Source: Ianthella basta | Taxonomy: Eukaryota; Porifera; Demospongiae; Verongiida; Ianthellidae | NCBI GenBank assembly: GCA_964019415.1 | Contig: OZ025870.1 | Location: 7,068,415 to 7,132,414, forward strand | Length of the DNA stretch: 64,000 nt | Reading direction: 5' to 3' | Shown here: positions 34,401 through 49,100 of the stretch, in pieces | Numbering within the stretch: position 1 is the stretch's first letter | Layout: each line of letters starts with the position of its first letter | Translations under genes and position numbers: made by a program | Notes under the pieces: generated by a model | What the model was told of the DNA's origin: nothing | The model's database searches: none | Seen by the model: the letters and a program-made list of their open reading frames with translations, nothing else

Positions 34401-37400
34401 AACTGTACCCACAAATGTTTTTGGATAGCAAAAAAACGAAAGTTGCTAAAATTGGTACGTACTTGCCAAATCCTCAGAATGCTAAATTTAGTTGTCACTA
34501 CAATTTGTGGCCTTAAAAGGTATATCAAATCTGTCCCTGTGAGGAATTCTCCCTCAAAATTACACATGACATCTGTGCATGTATTGCAGATACTACTTAT
34601 TCAAGAGTATTCAACTAGTTGGCTTAGTTCCTTCCTTGTCCATGCAGGTGACAGGTGACAATGTAACATCACTTGCATTTGTTGATTTTAATCTGGACGG
34701 TCACAGGGAACTCGTGGTTGGCTCAGAAGACTATGATCTCAGAGTGTTTCGTGGTGATGAACTGCTCGGGGAAATCTCAGAAGCTGATGTAAGTGTACAT
34801 ACACATTGTGATGCTTATTAATGTGGGCAGTGCTGAAAGTATAATACGTATACAACGCAGTATCGGAGGTATTTGAATTCCACATGTATGTTGAGCATTG
34901 CGGTTTGTTCTTGGTGCTAACGGATGCTCTTGGTAAGAGAAAACAGATAGAAAGTTCTAAAGAATGATGAAATCAGCCAATGGAACCTTTTGCAGTTAAT
35001 TCATTGGTATTAATTAATACTGAGGTTTAGTATCAATAGTTATACGGTATTATCGCCCACCCTTCCTGATAGGCAATCACATCTTTGTTCCCATTGGACG
35101 GTGGCTCCGTGTATGGCTATGCTCTTGCTAATGGAGCAGTCGGAGTGTACAATGGCCTGGAGAGGGTGTGGAGAGCTAAGGTGAGCTGTGGAATAAGTAG
35201 AGATGTGTGACTGTGGTATGGGATGAGTGCAGGTCCATTTGCAGTGTGCCTGGTAAACACATGAACCATACAGAGCAACAGAAAATATGAATTAATTGCA
35301 CAATTTGCCTTCCTTACCATGTATAGGCCATTTGGGGATGATGGCATGGTTAGCCAGTAGCCATATATCTGTGTGTGACTAGCTGGCACACATACAAATA
35401 GCTGTGGTTGTGTGAGGCCTGATTGGCTAGTAAGCCACATGACAGAAAGGTTCGTGGACACTAGCAAAATTGGATAATTGTTTCCAAAGTATCAATAGCA
35501 TCCAGTTACCTTCATCAGAGAATATTGACAAGTGGAGCACTCATACTTTAGGTGATGGTGACAGTAGATGTTGTGATGATACTGCTGTTGGGACAGGTCA
35601 CGGTAAAAGATATATCACAGTAGATGAAATTGATTATGAATAGAACATTAATATTAACAGCAACATATTAACAGAGAGAATATGCTGATAGGTGTAATAC
35701 TCTATGTATAATTTACTGTCTGTCTCTTTCTTCCCTCTTTTAGTGCAAGAGCCAGCCCATGGCCTTGTTCAGCTATGACATCAATGAGGACGGAGTCAAG
35801 GAACTCATTGTTGGATGGGCCAGTGGCAATGTGGGTTGGAGTTAGGCTAGAATGGGAGCACTTCTCATACCTGTGACCAAAATGCAGTCAAATATGTATG
35901 TAACTTTTATGTCTTCCTACTTAGATTGAGGCTAGAAATGACAGAACTGGAGAAGTAATCTTCAAAGATACCTTGCAATCTGCTGTTGCAGGGATTGTTC
36001 AGGTGCAGAGTACAGAATGAGTGTGTGACCCCTGATGCCTGTAGGCTTGTGTTAATGTACATAGCCACAGTGTGTGACATTCCACACTGGAGGAATGCAC
36101 AATGTTTAGCTGCACATATTACATACACTGAATGTGAGCATGACCAGCTGTGTATGAAGGTGTAGGTGTGCACAGTGCAATCCATGTGGTGTCCATTGTG
36201 GTTGACCTTTCACTGTGCACTACCACACTGTCCTGGTTGCCTGCTGCAGGCTGACTACAGAATGACTGGAAATGAAGAGCTGATATGTTGCTCTGTTGAA
36301 GGAGAAGGTGTGATGAGTTCACCAACATTGAAGCATGTACATGCACTGAATGGAATATGTACATGAAAGGATGGCTGTGCAGCTGTCTCTTGAGCTATGT
36401 TTGAGTAGTATTTCAGCCAGTATCGGTACCTGCTCAAAACATGAATTGATGTGTGCTGAAGTACACCACTTGTGATTCTTCACAGTTATGTAGTATGAGC
36501 CTATCACTGTACATGTAGGTGTATCACTGTGTGCAGTGTGTACATCTCTATAATTATGTTGTTGTTGTATTATTCCAAGGCCTACCTTCATAATTGTCAT
36601 GTTGTTGTGTTTTTATGTCACAGTATGTGCACCTATAGGCATGGTTAGTACATGCTATATGTGTGTGTAAATTCCATACCATGTGATGCTTGTATTTGTG
36701 CAGTTCGTGGCTATTTGCCCTCTTCACGGAATAGCGAGGGCAATGTTAAACAAGTCAGCGAAGACCAGGAAAGTCTGGCTAAACTGAGTCTACTGAAGCA
36801 AAGCCTCCTGCTTGAGCTCAAGAATTTTGAAAGCAATGAGAAGGTAGTGGCAACTCAGCTAATGACACCTCATGTGCAACAGCATTTTCCATATAGTTGA
36901 AAACTGACTTTAGACTACGCCACCATCATGTTTTAGTCCACCCATCTGTTCTCTTATGATGCTTTGATGTGTAGAATCTGTTTTTGTAGCCACCACTATT
37001 TCAGCTACATAACTGCGTATCAATGATACCCCCCTCCCCCTTGCCCTGGTGCAGGCCTTGAAAGCAAGCACTGAAGAAGAAAAGCAGATTCTGACCAGTG
37101 GGATGGGTGTCATCCCAGCAGGCACCACCCTCAAGTCAGAGTTCAGTGTTGTGCTCAGTTCAGAGTCTGACAAAATGCGGGTAAGATGCAGATGTTATAG
37201 TTAAGCATTAGAAGACATGATGACAGTTGTCTACACTGTAAACCATCCTGTAATCATACTGTTGCAGTTATACGTATTAGAGCTTGGTCCACTTCTCAGT
37301 GTCCACATACAGTAGCACTGTGCCCTAGCTCCCACTGTTGTGCCCAAGTGACGCTGAATGTCACTACGTAGCTGGTGTTAGCAACCTTACTTTGCTCCCC

Positions 37401-40400
37401 CCCACTCCCCTAGCCTCACTTGATGCTGTCTGTGCTTAGTGGCAATGGTAAGTGCACTGTGTTGGATCAGGTCAGGACAAGGGGCAGTATACGCCAGTGT
37501 ACATACTGTGTGTTTGTTGTTTATTTGCATGTGAGCATGCCTGGGTTTGTGTTTATTGGCGTAACTGTGTCTTCAATCATCACATTCAATTTATTTCAAC
37601 AAATTGTAAGCAATCACCATTGCATTTACCCTGACAAACAAGGACAAAGAGTAGTGTGCATGCAATGTACATGTGTAACTAATACTATTGTATTGTAGAG
37701 GCTCACTTCTACGTCAGTTGTTGAACTTCAAATGGAGGAATTGTTGAATTGTTTCCATGACTTCTATACTATGTGAACTTGCTCAACAATTCCCCATTTC
37801 ATACATTTGTAACTGTATCCCAGAATAACTCTGTAGTGTTTTGCCTATTGCTAAGCACTTGACATCTGTCAGTGCAGTGAAGATGTTTACAACAACAGGC
37901 TAGGAGGTTGCTAATGTACTTTTGCTACTACTACAACTACAATGTTGTCACTTCACCACTGCTATGCCTATGTCCACTGTAGAGACATTGATTCGTTCAG
38001 TGATGGTCTTTGCTGAAGGGCTGTTTGAAGGAGAGAGCTTTGTTGCGTGAGTGTATTACATTTTGCCCATGGTATGTGTGTGCAAGAAGCCATACCTACT
38101 CTTCCCTTGCCATCATAATGTGCACAAGAGTCTTTGTTGCTCTCCAACTCTGCATATGTATGTACGTATGTATACAAGTTTGTGTGTTGTCCTTGCAGCC
38201 ATCCCCCTCTAAGCCAACTTTCTTCTGAAGTAAGGGTTCCCTTCTATCCACCAAAAGATGTTCCAATTGAGCTGCACATTAAGGCTCTTGTTGGCTACCC
38301 AGACAGGTGTGTGCTCACATAATCAGTGCATGTGTATGTCCTGTGATGTGCACATTAAGCAGGACAACAGCACGTGTTGTAGATGTGTATACAGTAGCTA
38401 CATGCAGTGTGAAGGGGTAAGAGCCAAGTACACAGCATTGGTACAAACTCAATTATGAGCCAACACTTTACATAAAAGTCTTCACTAGTTTGGACAGCAG
38501 ATGAAACCCGGTATTGCATTAGTGCAATGTGCATGTAGCTTGAATGACAATAGAACAGATTGTGTTTATCTATACCCAAAAACCTATTTTCTAGCTGTCT
38601 CCTTGGCAATCACGTACTACTAACTGCCAACTAAACATGTGCTTTTACTTCATTCACAGTCAGCAATACCATGTGTTTGAGATAGCAAGACCTCTGCCAA
38701 GGTAAGCCACCCTATCTCCCCAGCACACACACAATGTCCGCTCTCGTGAGACTGCTGTTGTGTGTTACCTTACTGTACCTTCCCTGTTCCTGTAATTATA
38801 GAATTGAGGTATTGGCCAACGGTCACCTTGTGTGTCGACTAAATGTAGGCAATGCTTCCTCTTCTATCTCAACCCCACTTGTACACTTTAGATTTGCTCT
38901 ATACATCCCCTGTCTTCTGAACACTCAACCAACACCCTCTTCTTGTGTCGAATTTCTCCTAACAGAACGCCTAGCAAGAGTAAGTGCAGACAGTTTAAGT
39001 GGTTGTCTTTTCTCAGCATAATATTGACTGCATACATTGGTTGAGTACTGACAACTCATAGTCAGTGGTAATTGGTAATTTGGCACCATCTACAGCGATT
39101 CCATCCATCGTTTGCTGACACTGATTCCTTCATCAATGTGACCTGTTCTATCTGTACCAGATTATGTATCTTCTACATTACATCCAGCAGTCTGTACTGC
39201 TACTCCCATAATCCTAGTCTCACTGCTTGTTGGTACCTGTGTGTGTGAATGTGCATGAACTACCTTTTTAAGCTGTGTTCCACATGCCTCCTCAAGTTTC
39301 TCATATTCTCCCATGAATTGGGTTAAACTTTATCTACAGGTACATATAATTCTAACTTTAGACAATTTAGCAAGCAGTGCTAAATTGCTAATACTTGTGC
39401 CCACAAACAGTGAATTTGCTGAATTAGTACTCCCACCAAATCCTGGGCTCCTCCCACTGTCATCAATGTACAGTATGTACAGTAGATATGTGAACTGGAG
39501 TTGGGTATAAGGCACTAGAGCCAAAGTCACCTTCTCTGCCAGAACTGATCATGTCCATTTGTGCACTCCTGTCACCTCTCTGTTGTCACTGATGTTGATT
39601 CAGCAAGTGCACTTGTTGAACTTACTGTAGCTGGTAATCATTAGTGTTTGTGTCAGTATTAGCTTGTAGTTTTGTCTATTCTCCATGCAGATCCAGGCCT
39701 GGGTGAACCAGAACTTTCTTTATGGCCCTGCTGAAGATGCCATCAGCACTCCTTACATGGAGATGGCCTACATGTCACTCAGGACTAACACTCCGCTAAT
39801 CCTGAAGATTGATCCTCAGGATACCGGCAAGGTCTGTGCATACTCACCTGCATTTTAGCAAGTGTGCTGTGTGGACACCTGTACTTGTGTCTGTGTGTGT
39901 TTGTATGTGTATGCTCTCAAGTTGGCATCAGTGTGTACAGTGTGTTTCTGTATAATGGTGAGTGTGCGTGTACATGTTTGTAGTGTTCAGATTCCAAGGG
40001 CTAACACATACATGTACATAGATGTAGTTAATCATGTTATCCCTGTACCATAGGTAGCTTGCCTTATCCATGAGTGTGGCGTGCAAGCATGTGGAACTCC
40101 CCCCCTTCCCCCCCCCCCCCCCCCCTTTACACAGGTGACACTGAGGACAGATGACATGGATCTGGCTGGAGATGTCATTCAATCCATGACTGAATTCCTT
40201 GGAATTGATGTAGGCACCACCTTACGCTGCTGCTTGGGTTGCCATGTGTACCTTGGGATCATACACATGCTGTGATCTGGTGTTGCCTTGTGTGTGTGTA
40301 CTGGTAAGTGTAATATGTAGTGATTGTGTAACCTTGGCCCTGTAGGATCTTGAAGTAGTAGCAGATTTCCCCAAACACATGGAGGAATTAAAAGAAGTTC

Positions 40401-42466
40401 TTGTGAAGGTAAATAAGCATTTTGTTCTGTACCCATGCTTGAGTATGTGCGGGTGTGTCTGAATGCCATGTACCGTATGTACTGTACTGTATGTGTGGGT
40501 GATTGGTGTGGGAGGGGGTGCATGCCTTCCATGGTCTCCTAGTGTGCACAGGTTATGTTGATCGGATAGTCTGTGCAGCATATGGCACGAAGAGGGGAAC
40601 TTTCTAGTTCTTTCTTGTACTACGTCTATTCTTGGACATGCCATGACACCATTATAGTGCTTGCTCAGTGAATTGGAATCTGTTATTTAGTGGATATAAT
40701 GTTTTTGAGTTCAATGTATGTGAACTCTACTTAGAAGTCATGAGATTCAATCTTCTTTGCGGAGAGGCCTTCAGACTGCATTCCATGTTGCATTTCTCCC
40801 AGGTTGATGAATACCACAAGGTCAGAGAGCGTCTCTCTGCACAGATGGCTGATGACTCTAACTTGATCCGCAGTTGGGTGATCAGGGCAGAGGATGCCAG
40901 GCTGATGGAAAACTGGTAAAGCAACTGTGTACCCTCTTGAATGTGCTCAAAGTGCTAATATCCTTTGTTAGCAGAACAGCATATATAGTAGGGTTTATCA
41001 GATTGATTGCATAGATAGTGTACCTCTCTAGAGCACTATGTATACGTCTGCACACCTACTCAACCTTTATCTCAACTGTGATGCCTCAATCTGCATACTG
41101 GCACATGTGAATGAATCTACTATACTGCAACACAGGGCCGGACCAAAGTTTGTGACAGCAGTTTTACCATTAGAACCTTCATTTCTGCCTTTTGCTAAAT
41201 TTTCTTTGTTAGTAGCAAAAATCAAGTGAATGAGTGTTGTTTCTTTGCTTTGTCCACATCCTGTTACTAATCCAACCCTTCTCAATACAATTCTGAGAGA
41301 TAAATGCCTTGACCCTTTGTGAGATGCAACTATTTTAATGATGTCATTCAACATCATATCATTCCCTAACGTTTGAAATGGCCTGCATAAGCAGATAAGA
41401 TGACCCTCCCCATCCCTGCAGCATATAGGAGTGCACCATTTCATGTACCAGAATATGTTGTGACCTTCTGTACTACCCACTTGCCCATACCGTCACCCTA
41501 TCAACCTAGCTGCCTACCAGCTGCTGTGTTCCATGCACTGTACGTACATTGGCATGTACAGACACTTACAACTACCCATAATGAAACACAGGTTGGATGA
41601 CTGCAATTTGTATTTTGTAATTGTCATACCCTTTTCAGCTGTGTTGTAACAGTCTAGCCCTTCTCCTTTTGATTGCTTAGGTCTGGTATGAAGAAGAGCT
41701 ATGGTCAGTTGTACGATCTAAACAAAGACTTGATTGCAGGATACAAGATTCGCTGCAGCAACCACATGGAATTACTGGACTATCTGAAGGTGGTCAACCA
41801 GGCCATTCAGAAAGCAGGTAGACTCAGAGGTCAGTGTTATTGCCTGAGCATTGCAGAGGGATGAAGCATGTGTGCAGGTCCACTGGGCAAGTATGTACAG
41901 TATGTGTGCTAGTCCCTATCCCTGTCACTCTAAAGGCCCGCACCAATGTAGCACTAAATTCACTAGGTGCTGGCGGGTACACCTATCTTGGTAAATGCAG
42001 ATCTGTATGATCACATGCTATTCCGTTTCTTCTAATCAAACCACTGTACAGTCCACTGATGTTTCTAAGTTAAACAGTGCAGTAAGTGCACTCGTTTGTC
42101 ACACTGTCTATGCTGCTGCCACTGTGCATGTGAAAACATAGTACGTACATAGAAGTGAGATGTTTCACCTTCTGTAGTGATGCGGTTACACACTGTAGCT
42201 TGTGATAATGTGTGAAGCAGCTGATAGTATTGTTATTCAAATGCCAGATTGTGTGTGCTTACAGTACCTTTGATTGAATGCTGTTTGTTGTCTCACACAC
42301 TCTCTGTATGTCGTCTCCATGTGAACACACTTGTCCCTCTACTTTCTGCTCTGTTGTGTGCACAGCTGGCAAGCCCAAGTCTCATGTAGTCACAGCATGT
42401 CGCCAAGCTATCAAGGACAATGATTGTGACTCTCTTATCAAAGTTATAAAGTTTGGGAAACTGTAG
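31482..42466 (+). CDS. BBS2: Bardet-Biedl syndrome 2 protein, BBSome subunit
   Basis: BBS2 is a core subunit of the BBSome, the coat that carries membrane cargo with intraflagellar transport in cilia. Twenty-one exons join in frame: 31482-31598, 33093-33356, 33919-34044, 34648-34788, 35073-35180, 35744-35830, 35925-36002, 36250-36307, 36704-36843, 37055-37180, 37414-37447, 37983-38046, 38199-38306, 38660-38701, 38892-38979, 39691-39831, 40135-40209, 40346-40408, 40803-40915, 41681-41829, 42366-42466; 740 codons against about 721 in vertebrates. Seen in order: N-terminal beta-propeller ([42 protein letters not shown]), a coiled coil ([15 protein letters not shown]), the GAE/platform region ([19 protein letters not shown]) and the helical C-terminus ([27 protein letters not shown]). 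Start: the first ATG, giving the family's [10 protein letters not shown]. All donors are GT, all acceptors AG. It looks intact. Confidence 0.96.
31599..33092. other. BBS2 intron 1
   Basis: 1.5-kb intron with no coding exon. It has a C-rich/GCCCCT stretch near 32845-32885 and an imperfect copy of a CCAGAAAT-type motif near 31820 and 32010; nothing recognisable beyond that. Confidence 0.6.
34330..34520. repeat. Short dispersed repeat in BBS2 introns, copy 1
   Basis: TTTTAGCTAATTCAGCAAGT and the following TGTACCCACAAA resemble 39355-39415 (TTTAGACAATTTAGCAAGCA, TTGTGCCCACAAA) in another BBS2 intron, and more weakly 53600-53705. The part after it reads partly as an inverted copy (TTGCTAAAATTGGTA). 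Likely an old MITE family. Confidence 0.4.
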
Positions 42467-43158
42467 ATGCAAGATATACGTACTTGTTTTGTGAATGGAT
42501 ATGTGTTTGACTGAACTCTGTATAGATATAGATATACATGTGGCTCTATGTAGAAACATATTCCTGTCTACAGGTGGACATTATTGTAGTTACAGTTATT
42601 CAGTGTTTGGAGCTCCTTGCTGGACTGGTGCAAATGTTAGGGCCACAGTATTCAGCTTCACAATGCTGCATGTTTGAGCGATGCAAAGGGGTAATGAGCT
42701 TTTCTTATGTTGATCATGGCTTAGTTCATTATACTTGCAATTTAATAGCACATAAATTAGTTTAAGATATCACATGGCTTGAGTAGATAATACTGCATGC
42801 ATAAAGTTAACAATTAAGCTATAATTTATGCACTCATGTGCACATTCACTATATATCACTTTCCTTGTTAATTCAGGTGCACACAATGACATGCTATTGC
42901 TGTCAAGTGTCAATCTATACCGACAACATAATTTTAATGTCATGCTGTTAACGTTATAGAACACACATCAGCAAAAGGTGCATATATATATAAATTATAA
43001 TGACAAAGTACATTACGTACGTAGCTATACCTTCAACTCAAAATGAATATGTTCTTCAACAGTTAACACAATCTACTGTATAATATATACATGGTAGATA
43101 AACTACATATCTTAAGATTAGAATATTATATTTACTTGTATCCTCATAAACTACGATA
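42467..43158. other. Convergent 3' spacer between BBS2 and the ankyrin-Death gene
   Basis: 692 bp, AT-rich; holds the 3' UTRs of two tail-to-tail genes. No canonical polyadenylation signal could be assigned with confidence. Confidence 0.6.
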
Positions 43159-46100
43159 TCATTGCATTTTCTGTTCAAGCAGGGTAACAACATGGCCGAA
43201 TCCAATTTCCTCCAGTGCCTTATAGAGCAACTTGAAACATGGCGCTTCATCAAAAGTGTCCAGCCAAGCCATCAGAATGTCAAGACATCGATCTTCATCA
43301 CACACAGTGGCAGGGGTGTCCTGGCCAAAGTTAGTCACATTCAGATGCTTAGCCAAGTTGGACCATGAACTTGACACATGGTTGGCCACAAAAGAAAGAT
43401 TAGAAATGTCATCCTTCTTTATGGTCTTCTCTGCAGACTGAATAGCTACTACTCTGCCCTGGAAATACTCGCTTATTACATCAACCAGGTCAGCCCTCAT
43501 GATTCGAACCAGCGATGTGCTCAAACGTCCCCAAGTAGCTTCAGATGGTGATCTGTGGATCCACTGAAGTAACATTCCGTAACAGCATTCCTCAACAAAC
43601 TCATGCTCATCCTTCAGCTGCAGTATGGTATCCTCAGGAAGACCAAGGAAACGGGCCAAGAAAGTCCACTTTGATCCAATTCGTTTGCTCAGGTCCAAAA
43701 GCACATCTCTGCACCTGATAGGGTCAATGCTGGTGGAAGAATTCAGACTGCCTTTCACAATCCACAGTTTATCTAGGCATAGCTCCTACGTGTCCAAAGG
43801 AGAGATGAACACTAATATACAGTACATTAACACTGCATGATGACATAGTATGTAAACAATGCAGCCAGATGTAACAGGATCTAAGACATGCACATGCATA
43901 CATCATTGCCAGGCATGCACACTTATCAAATTGACAGGAATGAGGAGCCTAGTCAGAGAAACGCTGTTCTTGTTTTAGTCGTGCCCTGTGGACATGGATG
44001 CTGTAAACAGCAATGAGTTCGGTAATCTCACAAAGACTGTTTCAGCATTGGAACACCACTAATTCCATGCTATTGATCTCTGAAGCTATTACACAATGAG
44101 AACAAGGAGACTTCTTTGCATGGCACTGCGTGCGTAATGATTTCAACCCTATCATGATGTCCTTTCAAACTATAGGCCATAGACCAGTATCTCCGTTCTT
44201 TCTGTGGCTTGCAAGATCCTAGAGGGAGTAGTCACAAGCTTCTGCCGCCCTGGCAGCCTGGGTTTCGTGCTGGACACTCCACCACAACTGCCTTACTGCA
44301 AGTAATTAATGATTGGTACTCTGCACTTGACCAAGGCCTTGTTGTTGGGGTCATTTTCCTCAACATCTCAAAGGCTTTTGACACGGTGAACCACCAACTA
44401 CTACTGTCACGTCTGAGAGAGTTGACACTGCGACCTGTGGATGGTTCACATCCTATCTTGCTGACAGGCATCAGAGCACCTGCATCAATGCAGTACAGTC
44501 AGAAGAGGTAGCAGAAAGGGTTGGTTCTCCAATTGCAATACCAGCTTCACAACAGGGTTTGTGAAGCTGGTATTGGAGAACCAACCCTTTCTGATGCCTG
44601 AGCCAGCTGAGAAGCCCTCACTTCAGAAGCAGTGGACACTGGAGTACCGCAGGGCTCTGTGCTTGGTCCACTCTTATTCTCACTATTTGTCAACAATCTC
44701 CCAGCTCAGCTCCAAGGAGTCACCACTGTTTTATTTGCAGACGACACCAGCCTATATACATAGCAGGTCGTTCCACTGATGATATTTCCAGCACACTAAC
44801 ACGTGCACTTGGTTCTGCACACAAATGGCTCCTGGACAGTGGTCTAAAGCTCAATGTGGGCAAGACTAGGTGCATATTGATCTCTTCCAACCGGCGAAAG
44901 TCATTGTCACCCCTCAATGTGCAGCTGGATGGTGTCTGCATTGAACAGGTCTGCACCCACAAGTTCCTTGGTGTGATGGTGAATCAGTCACTTTCCTCCA
45001 GCAGAGCTTCTAAGGGACTAAGCCTCCTTTGGAGAACTGCATGGTTCCTGCCGAAGCATGTTTTGTGCTGCTTCTATAATGGCTATATCTTGCCCCACCT
45101 GACTTAGGCAGATGCTGTATGGGGACCCTGCACACGTGCAGGGAGTGACCGGCTTGAGCGCTTGCAGAACTATGCTGCCCGCATCATCCTTGGCAGGCGT
45201 AGGGATGCATCAGCCACTGCCATGCGCCATGAGCTTGGGTGGCCAACGCTGGCATCAAGGCGAGCACTTGCTGAATTACAAGTTGTTTTCAGATGTGTCA
45301 CAGGCTGTGCTCCACAGTGTCTGGCTTCTCAATTTGTGCAAACACCAACATCTACCTTCACAATACATGGTCAGCAGCAGCTGGAGGCATTCATGTCCCC
45401 AAGGCCAGGACTGATTTTGGGAAGAAGTCTTTCGCTTCCGAGGATGTCAAAGGTGGAATGCTTTAATTGCTGCCCTTCATAAGAACCATCAAGAACTCTG
45501 CAACATTTATGACTACTGTACGATCCCATTTGCTAACCTATATGACCTGATCTAACCATTTCATGACAATTGCATATTCTTTTTCCCATGCGGTCCATTG
45601 CCTACTTTTATCATGTCATGCCATCTTGTTTTCCATCCACAAGTTAATTGCCAATATCATTCATTCATCATTCATCATTTTGTCACCAATACATCTCTGC
45701 AATATGATTTCTGGGTTCCTTGAAAATTAGCCATGTTGTCTAAAGGTCTCCCCAGGCTAAATAAGACTCCAAATCAAAATCCAAAAATCCAAATCTATCC
45801 TTTCCTTGACACAACCACAATCATGGCCTGTGGTGAGCATACACGTCCCATCATGCATTGATAATGTGAACACACTCGACTGTATGCTGGGAGGAGTGTG
45901 ACACATGCAATGTGGATAGCAGCTGCACAACAAGACAGGTGTGAATTGACTACAGATTTTAACCAAGGTTGTAAATAAACTACTGATTTAGACAACAGCT
46001 GTCTTAATAATGACATTATCCAGAAACTAGAGGAACCAATCTTCCCTACATAGTAGTAACGCTACAGGGAAGGCATTTCTTGTTTCTGTACTTTCATGCC

Positions 46101-49100
46101 ATGCCTACATCTTCATTGCTTTCTAGAAAATTTTCATCTTCCTCTGCTCCTGCACCATTTATAGAGTGTGAACCACAACACGGGAGGGTCTGCAAGAGGT
46201 TTACCATGTTTGCTGTCTCACGGATACATTGAGGTGCAGTCACCAAATACGTATAACCATGAAAACCTTCAAGTCGAACAACAATATTTTACAGTCTATC
46301 TTACAAGAGAAGCAGTTCAGTAAACTCTTAGTCTTGGAATTATACATTCCAATAGCTAATAACTCTATCTACCTTTGTTTGATGGTTTTGAACTATACAC
46401 AGATTCTTTCTATTTTGCAGTCAAACACACATGTTTGCAAAATTCTACTACAACAACTAACTTGACAAAGAGTGCTACTAAAGCATGGCTCACCAAAGGC
46501 TGCTGAACCTTCTGTGGGCGGAAGACCAAAGAGTTGGCTGGCGGCACAATGCCTCTTTTCACTGAGCACAGGTGTGGAAAATTATGTACCTTCTCAATTG
46601 TACTTTCTACTCTCTAATTTCTAACTAAGGTCACAAAACTCTACATTGACATTGGCCTACTCAAATATGATACACTGTACTAACAAGGATGACTACTGTA
46701 CACTGTGTGCATGCATGGTGCCTTAGAAGAATCATGTCAAAATCCAATGCAAGTGGCTTAAGATATAAATGGGTACACACTAATACATAACAAATTGCAT
46801 TATTTTTATGCATTGGAAACTAATGTGGTAGCACATTAAGTCACAATGCTACCAGTATACACACACCAGATTAAGATTACCATACTCACCTGAGCTAGCG
46901 GTGCTCAGTGTACCAACTGCAGACTCATCCTTAGACAAGGTGCTTTCAGGCTTGGAATGATCGCCAGGAGAGGTGTGAATGACAAGTGGTTCTGGCGTGA
47001 TCTCTGGCTGTCCATTCAAAGCTGCAAATTATTAAAGTGGACAACTCCAACTATACCTTCTGTATGATGCAAGGTCTAAGGCGTCTAAGATGTACAGTAA
47101 GTAAGTAACAAACAAACATACATAAAATACTATACTATAGCAAGCATGACCTAACCTTCGAATTGAGATGCACAATCTAGCTTGTCGTCCATACTCAAAG
47201 CATCATCCTCTGTCTGGGAGTGCTGTGGATACAAGGCCTTTGGACAACATTCAGTGGGGTTGCTGTCCAGGTTTTCCTTCAAGCGGGTCATTGTATCTCT
47301 CATAGCAGATTCATAAAAATGTCGTCTTAGGTTGATGCTAGGTGTCTGGGAGGAGACACCTTAGCATAAGGAAGGAAGCAGGAAGAAGTAGATCAGCCTC
47401 ATCATCCACATTAGCTAAGAACAAGCGAAAACTCTCTTTCAAGCTTAGTAAGAAACACATTTGAATGTTAGACTGTAGAATGGTGTAATGGGTGGAGTGT
47501 GGGGAGGAGTGAGAAATCTTTACTAAGCTAACATATGCTAATTATCTACCACCACCACACAGTGCACATAACAATGGGACCACCATGTGTGACAGTAAAG
47601 TAAATGCAGTAGTTGGAGGTAGACAAAGACCACCAGTGAAAGTAACAGTGGGGCAGAACCACATGTGGCCATAGAGTAAATGCACTAGTTGGTGGCAAAA
47701 ACGACTACCAGCACAAGTAACAGATCGAGGGTCAAGAAATATCACTATTATCACAGGTATATGGACCACTTGGCCATGTCCACCAAGTTTCATGGTGAAG
47801 CAAGCCTGGCTGGTTTAATACTATAATGACTTAGCCAGGCCCAGTTGGCTGAATATATGAGACACCTTGCATACCTTGGTCATTACTTCACTAATTAAGT
47901 AATACTGCTATTATCATAGGTAAATGGACCGCATGACCAGATGGCTCATCTATAGCTAGCTATGTTCACCAACTACTATGACAAGTGGCCTGGTTGGTTG
48001 AATAAACTATACCATGTAAGCTCAAATTTTCGCGGGATGAAAATGTCGCAACTCGCCAGAATGGTAATTCACAATTTTATTTCGCGAATGCTCACCAGGT
48101 TTTTATACTAGTGTATAAAAACTCCTTTAGAAAAAAAAGGACTTACTGTAGGAATGGCCAGCAGAAAAAGCATAGAATCAAGCAACAGTAACTTGACACT
48201 GTGATGAACCACATTTCTGTGATGTTCGCTCTGCATTCCTAATTTCTTTGTACAGCTACATGGACCAGATGTCTAGCTAGCTAGTCCCAGCACTGACTAA
48301 TATATCCCTTCCTTAAATTAGATGAAGAGCAGAGCATCAAGCACAGTTATGCCACTTTAGATCAAGCAGCTGCCATGTACCATAACGGTATACCAGCGCA
48401 ACAAAACGGCAGCATTGGGGTATCTTTAATACACAGGGAGGACAAATTTCCTGCCCGCTCCAGCACTGCACTCATCAGATTGCCACCGGCGCTCAGATCC
48501 TAGTCCTTTGTGTATGCATGTATGTAGTCTTATAAAATGGGGCATAGGTGTCTTGCGTCATGCGCTAGGAGCACGCAAAATTCTGTGAGAAGGAGAATAA
48601 TAGGAATATGAAAAGAACAAATAGGGTGTGCGCAGCCTACAATGCTTTTCTGATACATGCACTCCAGGCTAACTTTGATTGCTCTGCCATCTTCAATACA
48701 TCGAATGAAGCCTATTCATGGCCTTCAATTGTTCTTCCCGTTGCCGTTTGGATAGTTTGCCAAAGCACGCTAATACATTAAGACAGGAGACGCCATTTCG
48801 AACCGGGCACATTCCTATATAGACATCATGAGCTGATTAGTACCATATGCAATGTATTTAAATACTGGAAGTGTAAAGCACAAAATATTTGTGAGAATAT
48901 ATTTTTGAAAATGCCGATGGCCTTGCAAAATTCGCAAAAATAATGTCCCACAAAAATTAGAGCTTACACAGTATACCTTGCATAACTTGCCATTTTGGCA
49001 AAAATTAAGAAATACTGCTCATATCGTAGGTAGATGGACAACTTGGCCACATCTACCAAGTTTCATGGAGAAGCGAGCCTGGCTGGTATAAATAATACCG

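Noticed and set aside
37690-37775. Candidate BBS2 exon after TATTGTAG
   Set aside because: No donor gives the phase needed by exon 12; the 34-nt exon 37414-37447 fits phase, splice sites and length.
38812-38891. Earlier start for BBS2 exon 15, at the acceptor TTATAG
   Set aside because: In phase, but adds about 27 residues absent from the family. The acceptor before 38892 restores the expected PRF joint exactly.
38812-39021. Separate gene starting at the ATG at 38734 inside BBS2
   Set aside because: It is the frame of BBS2 exon 15 read through its flanking introns.
40107-40125. Poly-C tract before BBS2 exon 17 as a regulatory site
   Set aside because: Simple pyrimidine tract next to an acceptor; a sequencing slip is equally likely and no special role can be claimed.
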